A DNA stretch of 64,000 bases from Arachis hypogaea (lineage: Eukaryota; Streptophyta; Magnoliopsida; Fabales; Fabaceae). Under the pieces are notes generated by a model. The model saw only the letters and a list, made by a program, of their open reading frames with translations. It ran no database searches and was not told where the DNA came from. Below, piece by piece: positions 56,281-64,000 of the stretch. The position numbers were made by a program, and so were the translations under genes. Location: the NCBI RefSeq assembly GCF_003086295.3, contig NC_092054.1, positions 60,179,546 through 60,243,545 of the forward strand, written 5' to 3'. Position 1 is the first letter of the stretch. The number at the start of each line of letters is the position of its first letter.

Positions 56281-57189
56281 AAGCTAATTTGAGTTAGAGA
56301 AAACCTTCTTTGGACTTTTAGCTCACTTTTATTTTGATTTTTCATTTTTGCTTTGGGTTTGGGAATTGGGAAAGAGAATTGAATTCTCTTTTTCTTTGTT
56401 CTTACTTCTGCACATTCTTCACTCTTTGTTTTGGATCTTGGATTAAGAATTGAAGGTATTCTATTTCATTCTTGATTTGAGATCTCTCTTGTTTACTTTC
56501 TGCATAATTTCAAAGAATTGTGAATTCAGATTTAAGGTTCTTTTACTGCTTTGAACTTTTACTTCTTCTGCAATTATTCTCATATTGGATCAAGGAAGGA
56601 ATTGAGATCTAGACTTGTTATCTAGTCTCTTTGACCCCCTGAGATCTTCAATCTCTCATTGAGAGTCTGAAATTGAGTTTGATTTACTTTCTATTTGCTT
56701 CTTCAAGAAATTTACCTTTTCTGTTTAAGATCTGCTGCAATTGAATTCATCTTTACTTCTCTGTTAATTGTTGTTTACTTTCTCTTGCTTAAATTTTGAG
56801 ATCCCAGCTCCCTAACCCCTTTATGATTCAAGCAATTTACATTTCTTACACTCTAAGTTTTAGCTATTTACATTTCTTGCAATCTAAGTTTCTGTCATTT
56901 ATATTACTTGCACTTTAGGATTCAGCTTCTTTATTTCCTTTGCCATTTAATTTACTGTCTATTACCCCTCTCCCTTTAAATTTCATGCAATTTAGTTTTT
57001 GTTGAATACAAATCACTCAAATCAACACTTGTTTGCTTGACTAAATCAACCACCTGACTAAAATTGCTCAATCCTTCAATCCATGTGGGATGGACCTCAC
57101 TCATGTGAGTTATTATTACTTGATGCGACCTGGTACACTTGCCGATGAGTTTTAGGTGTTGGAAATCTGTTTCTAACCCATCAAGTTTT

Positions 57190-57207
57190 TGGCGCCGTTG
57201 CCGGGGA
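57190..57207 (+). other. Primer-binding site of E4
   Basis: TGGCGCCGTTGCCGGGGA, six bases after the LTR; identical to E2 and E3. Confidence 0.88.
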
Positions 57208-57367
57208 TTGATTAGATTGACAATGATTAAGCAAGGTGGTGGTCTAGATTAAGCACTTTTTATTTTTCTTTTTACTAAGCACAGTAACTGTTTGAATTTT
57301 TGCTTAGGCTAACACTAACTTCACTCTAGCAATAGAGTGCTTAATTCTGGTTCCTGGTTCTCTGTTT

Positions 57368-57755
57368 ATGTCTGGAGGAAGAAGCGATGAATCCATACCT
57401 TTTGGTTCTGAAACACTTTTGAGGTTGAGAAGAGAACCAAGAAATGAAGGAAAATCCAATAAATCCACAAGTGGGAGTGGCCAACGACAATGGTCAGCCC
57501 CAAAGGAGAGTATTGGCTTCATATACATTTGCTAATCCAAGGCATTGTGGGAGTAGCATCCTTACCCCAAATGTCGATGCAAATAACTTTGAATTGAAGC
57601 CCCAACTTATCACATTGGTGCAAAACAATTGCTTATACAGAGAAAGTCCAATAGAAGATCCAAACCAGCATCTCTCCACCTTCTTGAGAATTTGTTATAC
57701 AGTAAAGTCCAATGGTGTGCATCCAGAAACATATAAATTGCTGTTGTTCCCATTC
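57368..57755 (+). pseudogene. gag: E4 gag N-terminus, frameshifted and truncated
   Basis: Starts 'MSGGRSDESIPFG' (compare 'MTGRRSGASTSFD' in E1). After about 24 codons the frame shifts near 57440 and continues with 'HCGSSILTPNVDANNFELK' and 'DPNQHLSTFLRICYTVKSN', close to E1 and E3. It is cut by F inside 'YKLLLFPF'. The last few codons of the open frame are F sequence. Confidence 0.82.
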
Positions 57756-59386
57756 TGGTGCACGAAATTGTGATCATCAACAATGGCGCCAAAGACTTGG
57801 AGCTCTTAAACATGAATCACACTTTGTCACAATTCCGCATAACTAACCAGCAAGTGCACTGGGTCGTCCAAGTAATAAACCTTACGTGAGTAAGGGTCGA
57901 TCCCACGGAGATTGTCGGCTTGAAGCAAGCTATGGTCATCTTGTAAATCTCAGTCAGGCGGATTCAAATGGTGATGGAGGATTGATAATTAAAAGGTGAA
58001 TAAAAACATAAAATAAAGATAGAGATACTTATGTAATTCATTGGTGGATTTCAGATAAGCGTATGAAGATGCTTTATTCCCCTTGAACCTCTGCTTTCCT
58101 ATTGCCTTCTTCCAATCATTCATACTCCTTTCCATGACAAGCTTTATGTTAGGCATCACCGTTGTCAATGGCCACATCCCATCCTCTCAGTGAAAATGGT
58201 CCTGATGCTCTGTCACAACATCGGCTAATCAGCAGTCGGTTCTCGATCATGTCGGAATAGGATTCATTGTTCCTTTTGCATCTGTCACACGCCCCACAAT
58301 CGCGAGTTTGAAGCTCGTCACAGTCATCCCTTCCTAGATCCTACTCAGAATACCATAGACAAGGTTTAGACTTTCCGGATCTCAGGAATGGCCGCCAATA
58401 ATTCTAGCCTATACCATGAAGGTTCCAATCTTAGATTAGAAACCCAAGAGATACACACTCAATCGAAGGTAGAACGGAGGTGGTTGTCAGGCACACATTC
58501 ATAGGTGAGAATGATGATGAGTGTCACGGATCATCACATTCATCAAGTTGAAGAACAAGTGATATCTTAGAGAAGAAGTAGGCTTGAGTTGAATAGAAAA
58601 ACATTATTACTTGTATTAATTCATGAAGAACAGCAGAGCTCCACACCTTAATCTATGGTGTGTAGAAACTCCACCGTTGAGAATACATAAGAACAAGGTC
58701 CAGGCATGGCCGTGAGGCCAGCCCCCAAACGTGTATATGACTCTCAAAGATCAAAAGTATATCAAGTATGTAAAATACAATAGCAAAAGGTCCTATTTAT
58801 AGAAAATTAGTAGCCTAGGGTTACAGAAATAAGTAATTAATGCAGAAATCTTCTTCCGGGCCCACTTGGTGTGTGCTTAGGCTAAGCATTGAAGCTTTCA
58901 TATGTAGAGACTTTTCTTGGAGTTAAACACCAGCTTTTGTGCCAGTTTGGGCGTTTAACTCCAGCTTTTGTGCCAGTTTTAGAGTTAAACGCCAGGATTC
59001 TTGAGCTGACTTGGAATGCCTGTTTAGGCCATCAAATCTCGGGCAAAGTATAAACTATTATATATTGCTGGAAAGTCCAGGATGTCTACTTTCCAACGCA
59101 ATTGAGAGCGTGCCAATTAGGCTTCTGTAGCTCCAGAAAATCCACTTTAAGTGCAGGGAGGTCAGAATCCAACAGCATCTGCAGTCCTTTTTCAGCCTCT
59201 GAATCAGATTTTTGCTCAGGTCCCTCAATTTCAGCCAGAAAATACCTGAAATTACAGAAAAACACACAAACTCATAGTAAAGTCCAGAAATGTGATTTTT
59301 AAATAAAAACTAATAAAAATATAATAAAAACTAATTAAAATATACTAAAAACAATGCCAAAAAGCGTATAAATTATCCGCTCATCA
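57756..59386 (-). repeat. Element F 3' LTR
   Basis: 1631 bases; minus strand TGATGAGCGGATAATTTATA to CGTGCACCA. It contains GGCGTTTAACTCCA-type palindromes (58918-59000) and the U5 block (57850-57920). Confidence 0.9.
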
Positions 59387-59424
59387 CAACACCAAACTTA
59401 AATTGTTGCTTGTCCCCAAGCAAC
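59387..59424 (-). promoter_or_regulatory. Stem-loop plus TAAGTTTGGTGT motif before F's 3' LTR
   Basis: Minus strand GTTGCTT-ggggac-AAGCAAC (59424-59405), then AATTTAAGTTTGGTGTTG and the LTR; as in element A. Confidence 0.7.
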
Positions 59425-60481
59425 TGAAAATCAAATAGGATAAAAAGAAGAGAATATACAATGAATTCCAAAAACATCTATGAAGATCAGTATTAATTAG
59501 ATGAGCGGGGCTTTTAGCTTTTTGCTTCTGAACAGTTTCGTCATCTCACTTTATCCCTTGAAGTTCAAAATGATTGGCATCTATAGGAACTAAGAATCCA
59601 GATAGTGTTATTGATTCCCCTAGTTAAGTATGTTGATTCTTGAACACAACTACTTTATGAGTCTTGGCCATGGCCCTAAGCACTTTGTTTTCCAGTATTA
59701 CCACCGGATACATAAATGCCACAGACACATAACTGGGTGAACCTTTTTAGATTGTGACTCAGCTTTGCTAGAGTCCCCAATTAGAGGTGTCTAGGGTTCT
59801 TAAGCACACTCTTCTTTTTTCTTTGGACCTCGACTTTAACCGCTCAGTCTCAAGTTTTCACTTGACACCTTCACGCCACAAGCACATGGTTAGGGACAGC
59901 TTGGTTTAGCCGCTTAGGCCAGGATTTTATTCCTGTGGGCCCTCCTATCCACTGATGCTCAAAGCCTTGGATCCTTTTTATCACCCTTGCCTTTTGGTTT
60001 AAAGGGGTATTGGCTTTTTCTTCTTGCTTTTCTTTTTCTTTCTTTTTCTTTTCTCTTTTTTTTTTGCAAGCTTTTCACTGCTTTTTCTTGCTTCAAGAAT
60101 CAATTTTATGATTTTTCAGATCATCAGATAACATTTCTCCTTTTCCTTTCATTCTTTCAAGAGCCAACAATTTTAACATTTATAAACAATCAAATTCAAA
60201 AATATGCACTGTTCAAGCATTCATTCAGAAAAACAATAGCATTGCCACCACATCAAAATAATTAAACTGTTTTAAAATTTGAAATTCATGCACTTCTTTT
60301 TCTTTTTCAATTAAAAACATTTTTCATTTAAGAAAGGTGATGGATTCATTTTCATAGCTTTAAGACATAGACACTAAGACACTAATGATCATGTAATAAA
60401 GACACAAACATAAAAAACATAAGCATAAAAATTCGAAAAACAGGAAAATAAAGAACAAGGAAATTAAAGAACGGGTCCACC
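59425..60481 (-). other. Element F 3' untranslated region
   Basis: Counterpart of A 11536-12607, including the A/G-rich tract (minus strand, 59990-60110). No gene. Confidence 0.7.
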
Positions 60482-61627
60482 TTAGTAATGGCGGCTTGTT
60501 CTTCCTCTTGAAGATCTTATGGAGTGCTTGAGCTCCTCAATGTCTCTTCCTTGCCTTTGTTGCTCCTCTCTCATGGTTCTTTGATCTTCTCTAATTTCAT
60601 GGAGGAGGATGGAATGCTCTTGGTGCTCCACCCTTAGTTGTCCCATGTTGGAACTCAATTCTCCTAGGGAGGTGTTGATTTTCTCCCAATAGTTTTGTGG
60701 AGGAAGATGCATCCCTTGAGGCATCTCAGGGATTTCATGATGAGGAATTTCCTCATGCTCTTGATGAGGTTCTCTTGTTTGCTCCATCCTTTTCTTAGTG
60801 ATGGGTTTGTCCTCATCAATGAGAATGTGTCCCTCTATGTCAATTCCAACCGAATTGCAAAGGTGACAAATGAGATGAGGGAAGGCTAACCTTGCCATAG
60901 TAGAGGACTTGTCCGCCACCTTGTAGAGTTCTTGGGATATAACCTCATGAACTTCCACTTCCTCTCCAATCATGATGCTATGTATCATGATAGCCCGGTC
61001 TATAGTAGCTTCGGACCGGTTGCTAGTGGGAATGATTGAGTGTTGGATAAACTCCAACCATCCCCTAGCCACGGGCTTGAGGTCATGCCTTCTTAGTTGA
61101 ACCGGCTTCCCTCTTGAATCTCTCTTCCATTGAGCGCCCTCTTCACATATGTCCATGAGGACTTGGTCCAACCTTTGATCAAAGTTGACCCTTCTAGTGT
61201 AGGGGTGTGCATCTCCTTGCATCATGGGCAAGTCGAATGCCAACCTTACATTTTCCGGACTAAAATCCAAGTATTTCCCTCGGACCATTGTAAGCCAATT
61301 CTTGGGGTCCGGGTTCACACTTTGATCATGGTTCTTGGTGATCCATGCATTGGCATAGAACTCTTGAACCATTAAGATTCCGACTTGTTGAATGGGGTTG
61401 GTGACAACTTCCCAACCTCTTCTTCGGATCTCATGTCGGATCTCTGGATACTCATTCTTTTTGAGTTTGAAAGGGACCTCGGGGATCACTTTCTTCTTGG
61501 CCACAACTTCATAGAAGTGGTCTTGATGCACCCTTGAGAGGAATCTCTCCATCTTCCATGACTCAGAGGTGGAAGATTTTGCCTTCCCTTTCCTCTTTCT
61601 AGAGGTTTCTCCGGCTTTTGATTCCAT
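60482..61627 (-). CDS. ORF2 of element F: putative plant transposon protein family, intact
   Basis: The only unbroken member in the window, 381 residues. Residues 1-25 are Lys/Ser-rich and basic, possibly a nuclear signal. Residues ~40-270 form the family domain: 'RRRGWEVVTNP', 'MVQEFYANAW', 'VRGKYLDFSPENVRLAFDL', 'VARGWLEFIQHSIIPTSNR', 'ICHLCNSVGIDI'. Residues ~280-381 are His/Gln/Glu-rich, likely coiled coil, ending in an Arg/Ser-rich tail. E1 and E5 keep the same motif order. No enzyme motif, signal peptide or membrane segment. A TATA box 190 bases upstream and a stem-loop plus AAGTTTGGTGT in its leader suggest separate expression. The family label is from memory and the function unknown. 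Confidence 0.82.
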   Translation of the reverse strand: MESKAGETSRKRKGKAKSSTSESWKMERFLSRVHQDHFYEVVAKKKVIPEVPFKLKKNEYPEIRHEIRRRGWEVVTNPIQQVGILMVQEFYANAWITKNHDQSVNPDPKNWLTMVRGKYLDFSPENVRLAFDLPMMQGDAHPYTRRVNFDQRLDQVLMDICEEGAQWKRDSRGKPVQLRRHDLKPVARGWLEFIQHSIIPTSNRSEATIDRAIMIHSIMIGEEVEVHEVISQELYKVADKSSTMARLAFPHLICHLCNSVGIDIEGHILIDEDKPITKKRMEQTREPHQEHEEIPHHEIPEMPQGMHLPPQNYWEKINTSLGELSSNMGQLRVEHQEHSILLHEIREDQRTMREEQQRQGRDIEELKHSIRSSRGRTSRHY

Positions 61628-61663
61628 AAATAGTTATGGAAAAACAAAAAGCTTTAGCTTTTA

Positions 61664-61702
61664 CCACACCAAACTTAGAAGGTTACTCGTCCTCGAGCAA
61701 AA
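61664..61702 (-). promoter_or_regulatory. Stem-loop plus TAAGTTTGGTGT motif in the F ORF2 leader
   Basis: Minus strand TGCTCG-agga-CGAGTA (with one G.T pair), then ACCTTCTAAGTTTGGTGTGG, about 40 bases before the ORF2 ATG. Counterpart in A at 151-190. It resembles the module in front of the 3' LTRs. Confidence 0.55.
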
Positions 61703-61816
61703 GAAGAAAGAAGAGAGTAGAAGAAGAAAAAATAGAGAAGATGGAGGGGGCTTTGTGTTTCGGCCAAGGGGAGAAGTAGTGTTTAGGTTGTGTGAAAATG
61801 AAGGAGTGAAGATGGG

Positions 61817-61824
61817 TTTATATA
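61817..61824 (-). promoter_or_regulatory. Putative internal TATA box for F ORF2
   Basis: Minus-strand TATATAAA, 190 bases before the ORF2 start, followed by a C/A-rich leader. Parallels E1 6443-6450. Confidence 0.5.
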
Positions 61825-62029
61825 GGGGTGAGAGGGGTATGTATGGTTTTATGAAGGATGGATGTAAGTGGTGAAGAGAATGGTGGGATTTGATAGGTGA
61901 GAGGTTTTTGGAGAAGAGGTATTGAGGTGATTGGTGAATGGTGAATGGGTGAAGAAGAAAGAGAGTGGTGGGGATCCTGTGGGGTCCACAGATCCTGAAG
62001 TGTCAAAGATATCTCATCCCTGCACTAAG

Positions 62030-62240
62030 TGGCGTGCAAAACGCCCCCTTTCTGCCAATCCTAGCGTTAAACGCCAGGCTGCTGCCCATTTTTGGCGTTT
62101 AACGCCAGCTTCTTGCCCATTCCTGGCGTTAAATGCCAGTCTGGTGCCCTTTTCTGGCGTTAAACGCCCAAAATGGTGCCAGACTGGGCGTTTAATGCCC
62201 ATTCTGCTACCCTTACTGGCGTTTAAACTCCAGTAAGTTT
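62030..62240 (-). repeat. TGGCGTTTAACGCCA palindrome cluster upstream of F ORF2
   Basis: About seven copies of GGCGTTAAACGCC-type palindromes in 210 bases, separated by links such as CTTCTTGCCCATT. Between gag-protease and ORF2, in the segment upstream of the ORF2 TATA box. The same palindrome occurs singly in the LTRs of A, S1 and F. Confidence 0.8.
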
Positions 62241-62384
62241 CTCCTCCAGGGTGTTCTGTTTTTCATTCTGTTTTTCACTTTGTTTTTGCTTTTTCAATTG
62301 TTTTTGTGGCTTCACATGATCATCAACCTACAGAAAACATAAAATAACAAAGGAAAATAGAAATTTAACATAGAATAGTAACGA
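62241..62384 (-). other. F spacer
   Basis: Short T/A-rich spacer between the palindrome cluster and the palindrome cassette; nothing else seen. Confidence 0.5.
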
Positions 62385-62431
62385 TTGGGTTGCCTCCCAA
62401 CAAGTGCTTCTTTAATGTCAATAGCTTGACA
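62385..62431 (-). other. Palindrome cassette after the F gag-protease stop
   Basis: Minus strand TGTCA-agctat-TGACA (62431-62416), TTAAAGAAGCACTTG, TTGGG-aggcaa-CCCAA (62400-62385), 18 bases after the stop. It matches the E1 cassette in order and spacing, with paired changes in both stems. Confidence 0.75.
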
Positions 62432-62448
62432 GTGGCTCTCATGGAGCC

Positions 62449-64000
62449 TTACAGATGTTCAAAGCAATGTTGGAACCTCCCAATACCAAACTTAGAGTTT
62501 GAATGTGGGGGTTCAACACCAAACATAAAGTTTGGTTGTGGCCTCCCAACACTAAACTTAGAGTTTGACTGTGGGGGCTCTGTTTGACTCTGTATTGAGA
62601 GAAGCTCTTCATGCTTCCTCTCCATGGTGACAGAGGGATATCCTTGAGCTTTAAACACAAGGGAGTCTCCATTCACTTGAATGATCAATTCTCCTCTGTC
62701 AACATCAATCACAGCTTTTGCTGTGGCTAGGAAGGGTCTGCCAAGGATGATGGATTCATCCATACACTTCCCAGTCTATAGGACTATGAAATCAGCAGGG
62801 TTGTAATGGTCTTCAACCTTTACCAAGACATCCTCTACAAGTCCATAAGCCTGTTTCTTTGAATTGTTTGCCATCTCTAGTGAGATTCTTGTAGCTTGTA
62901 CCTTAATGATCCCTAGCTTCTCCATTACAGAGAGAGGCATAAGGTTTATGCTTGACCCTAGGTCACACAGAGCCTTCTCAAAGGTCATGGTGCCTATGGT
63001 ACAAGGGATTGAGAACTTTCCAGGGTCCTATCTCTTTTGAGGTAATCTCTGCCTAGTCAAGTCATCCAGTTCTTTGATGAGCAATGGAGGTTCATTCTCC
63101 CAAATCTCATTACCAAATAACTTGGCATTTAGCTTCATGATTGCTCCAAGGTACTTAGCAACTTGCTCTTCAGTAACATCTTCATCCTCTTCAGAGGAAG
63201 AATACTCATCTGAGCTTATGAAAGGCAGAAGTAAATTCAATGAAATCTCTATGGTCTCAGAATGAGCCTCAGATTCCCATGGTTCCTCATTAGGGAACTC
63301 CATGGAGGTCAGTGGGCGTCCATTGAGGTCTTCCTCAGTGGGAATCACTGCCTCTTCCTCCTCTCCAAGTTCGGCCATGTGAGATGTGGTTATGGCCTTG
63401 CACTCTCTTTTTGGATTCTCTTCTGTATTGCTTGGAAGAGTGCTAGGAGGGAGTTTAGTAATTTTCTTACTCAGCTGACCCAATTGTGCCTCCAAATTTC
63501 TAATGGAGGACCTTGTTTCAGTCATAAAACTTTGAGTGGTTTTGATTAGATCAGAGATAATGGTTGTTAAGTCAGAGGGGTTTTGCTTAGAATTCTCTGT
63601 CTGTTGCTGAGAAGATGATGGAAAAGGCTTGCTATTGCTAAACCTATTTTTTCCACCATTATTGTTGTTGAAACCTTGTCGAGGTCTCTGTTGATCCTTC
63701 CATGAGAGATTTGGATGATTTCTCTATGAAGGATTATAGGTGTTTCCATAGGATTCTCCCATGTAATTCACCTCTTCCATTGCTGGGTTCTCAGGATCAT
63801 AAGCTTCTTCTTCAGAGGAAGCTTCCTTAGTACTGCCTGTTGTTGCTTGCATTTCAAACAGACTCTGAGAAATCATATTGACTTGTTGGGTCAATATTTT
63901 ATTCTGAGCCAATATGGCATTCAGAGTATCAATCTCAAGAACTCCCTTCTTCTAAGTTGTCCCATTATTCACAGGATTCCTTTCAGAAGTGTACATGAAT
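62449..64000 (-). pseudogene. gag-pro: Element F gag-protease (partial; three in-frame stops)
   Basis: One frame on the minus strand, entering from the right edge. Stops at 63724-63726 (TAG where 'WRNHPN' is expected), 63028-63030 and 62776-62778. Gag C-terminus: Glu-rich stretch and 'NYMGESYGNTYNPS'; Asn-rich segment; coiled-coil-like 'SSIRNLEAQLGQLSKKIT'. Protease: 'CDLGSSINLMPLSVMEKLG' and 'SIILGRPFLATAKAVIDVD'. The last ~50 residues are three degenerate 11-12 residue repeats encoded by a 33-34 base DNA repeat (62479-62580) with CAAACTTAGAGTTTG hairpins. No RT, and no integrase-like tail as in E1. Function as for E1 gag-protease. Confidence 0.85.
62479..62580 (-). repeat. 33-34 base tandem repeat at the end of F gag-protease
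   Basis: Three units starting near 62481, 62514 and 62548, each with a CAAACTTAGAGTTTG-like hairpin and a GTGGGGG tail. They are variants of the AAGTTTGGTGT motif and are translated in frame. Confidence 0.65.

Larger units (their letters stand above)
55024..57183 (+). repeat. E4 5' LTR
   Basis: 2160 bases, TGATGACAAGTCATC to ACCCATCA. A degenerate repeat with TTCGAAC cores is at 55538-55860; a TATA box, TATAAATAG, at 56272-56280; T-rich R/U5; and a U5 block with CTCACTCATGTGAG and GGTACACTTGCCG at 57085-57145. Confidence 0.8.
55024..57755 (+). mobile_element. E4: 5' part of an LTR retrotransposon, cut by F
   Basis: 5' LTR 55024-57183, primer-binding site, and the start of a gag related to E1. 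The rest is displaced beyond F to the right of the window. It lies inside the E5 5' LTR. Confidence 0.82.
57756..64000 (-). mobile_element. Element F: non-autonomous LTR retrotransposon (gag-protease + ORF2), right end outside
   Basis: Minus strand: gag-protease from the right edge, palindrome cassette, palindrome-rich spacer, TATA box, intact ORF2, 3' region, stem-loop, 3' LTR at 57756-59386. The left flank CATTC (57751-57755) should be the target duplication. Same family as A and S1, with the same gene order as E1 but a distinct LTR. Confidence 0.88.

Overview
The window is plant nuclear DNA made almost entirely of LTR retrotransposons nested in one another. I found no complete host gene, no tRNA or rRNA gene and no bacterial feature. 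The elements are Ty3/gypsy of Athila/Tat type: 'CDLGAS' protease, 'FMDDFSVF' reverse transcriptase, and a primer-binding site of the form TGGCGCCGTTGCCGGGGA. Several LTR starts and short palindromes (TGATGAGCGGATAATTTATA, TGGCGTTAAACGCCA, TGCGTACGCA) are ones I associate with peanut (Arachis). That is recognition from memory, not a database result; a legume, probably Arachis, is my best guess.

Layout, with element names used only here. Left nest: element A (+; 1-410 and 11531-14190) is split by E1 (+; 411-11530, exact duplication ATGTT). A ends inside the 5' LTR of B (+; 14191-17375). B sits in an older element H (+; 17376-17439, 18960-19448, 28739-29936). H is also split by a solo LTR S1 (-; 17440-18959) and by E2 (+; 19449-28738, exact duplication CCCCT). 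Right nest: H is cut at 29937 by T (-; LTR 29937-35132, internal 35133-35313 and 47006-47440). T's LTR holds a solo LTR S2 (30663-32073), and its interior holds E3 (-; 35314-47000, exact duplication TTGCG). T is then cut by E5 (-; from 47441). The 5' LTR of E5 is cut by E4 (+; from 55024), and the gag of E4 is cut by F (-; 57756 to past the right edge).

Coding content. E3 is the only copy with a whole gag-protease-RT-RNase H-integrase region, now broken by stops and a frameshift. E1 and E2 have closely related LTRs and gag but lack RT, RNase H and the integrase core; their gag-protease frame runs straight into a short tail resembling the integrase C-terminus. E1 and F carry downstream a second gene, ORF2, of the family often labelled putative plant transposon protein. 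E5 keeps only ORF2, H shows only the leader and start of such a gene, and E2 has lost ORF2 by a clean deletion. B carries instead a Tyr/Pro/Gln-rich acidic frame. The window therefore holds a reduction series from autonomous to gag-protease+ORF2, to gag-protease only, to ORF2 only. The reduced elements presumably depend on enzymes from relatives such as E3.

Non-coding structure shared between elements is the most interesting content. A three-part palindrome cassette follows the gag/pol stop in E1, E2, E3, E5 and F. A stem-loop with a GGA(C) loop followed by a TAAGTTTGGTGT-like motif precedes the 3' LTR of most elements and also the ORF2 start in A and F. An array of about 13 alternating hairpins lies inside the E1/E2/E3 LTRs. 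E1 and F each have a TATA box about 170-190 bases upstream of ORF2.
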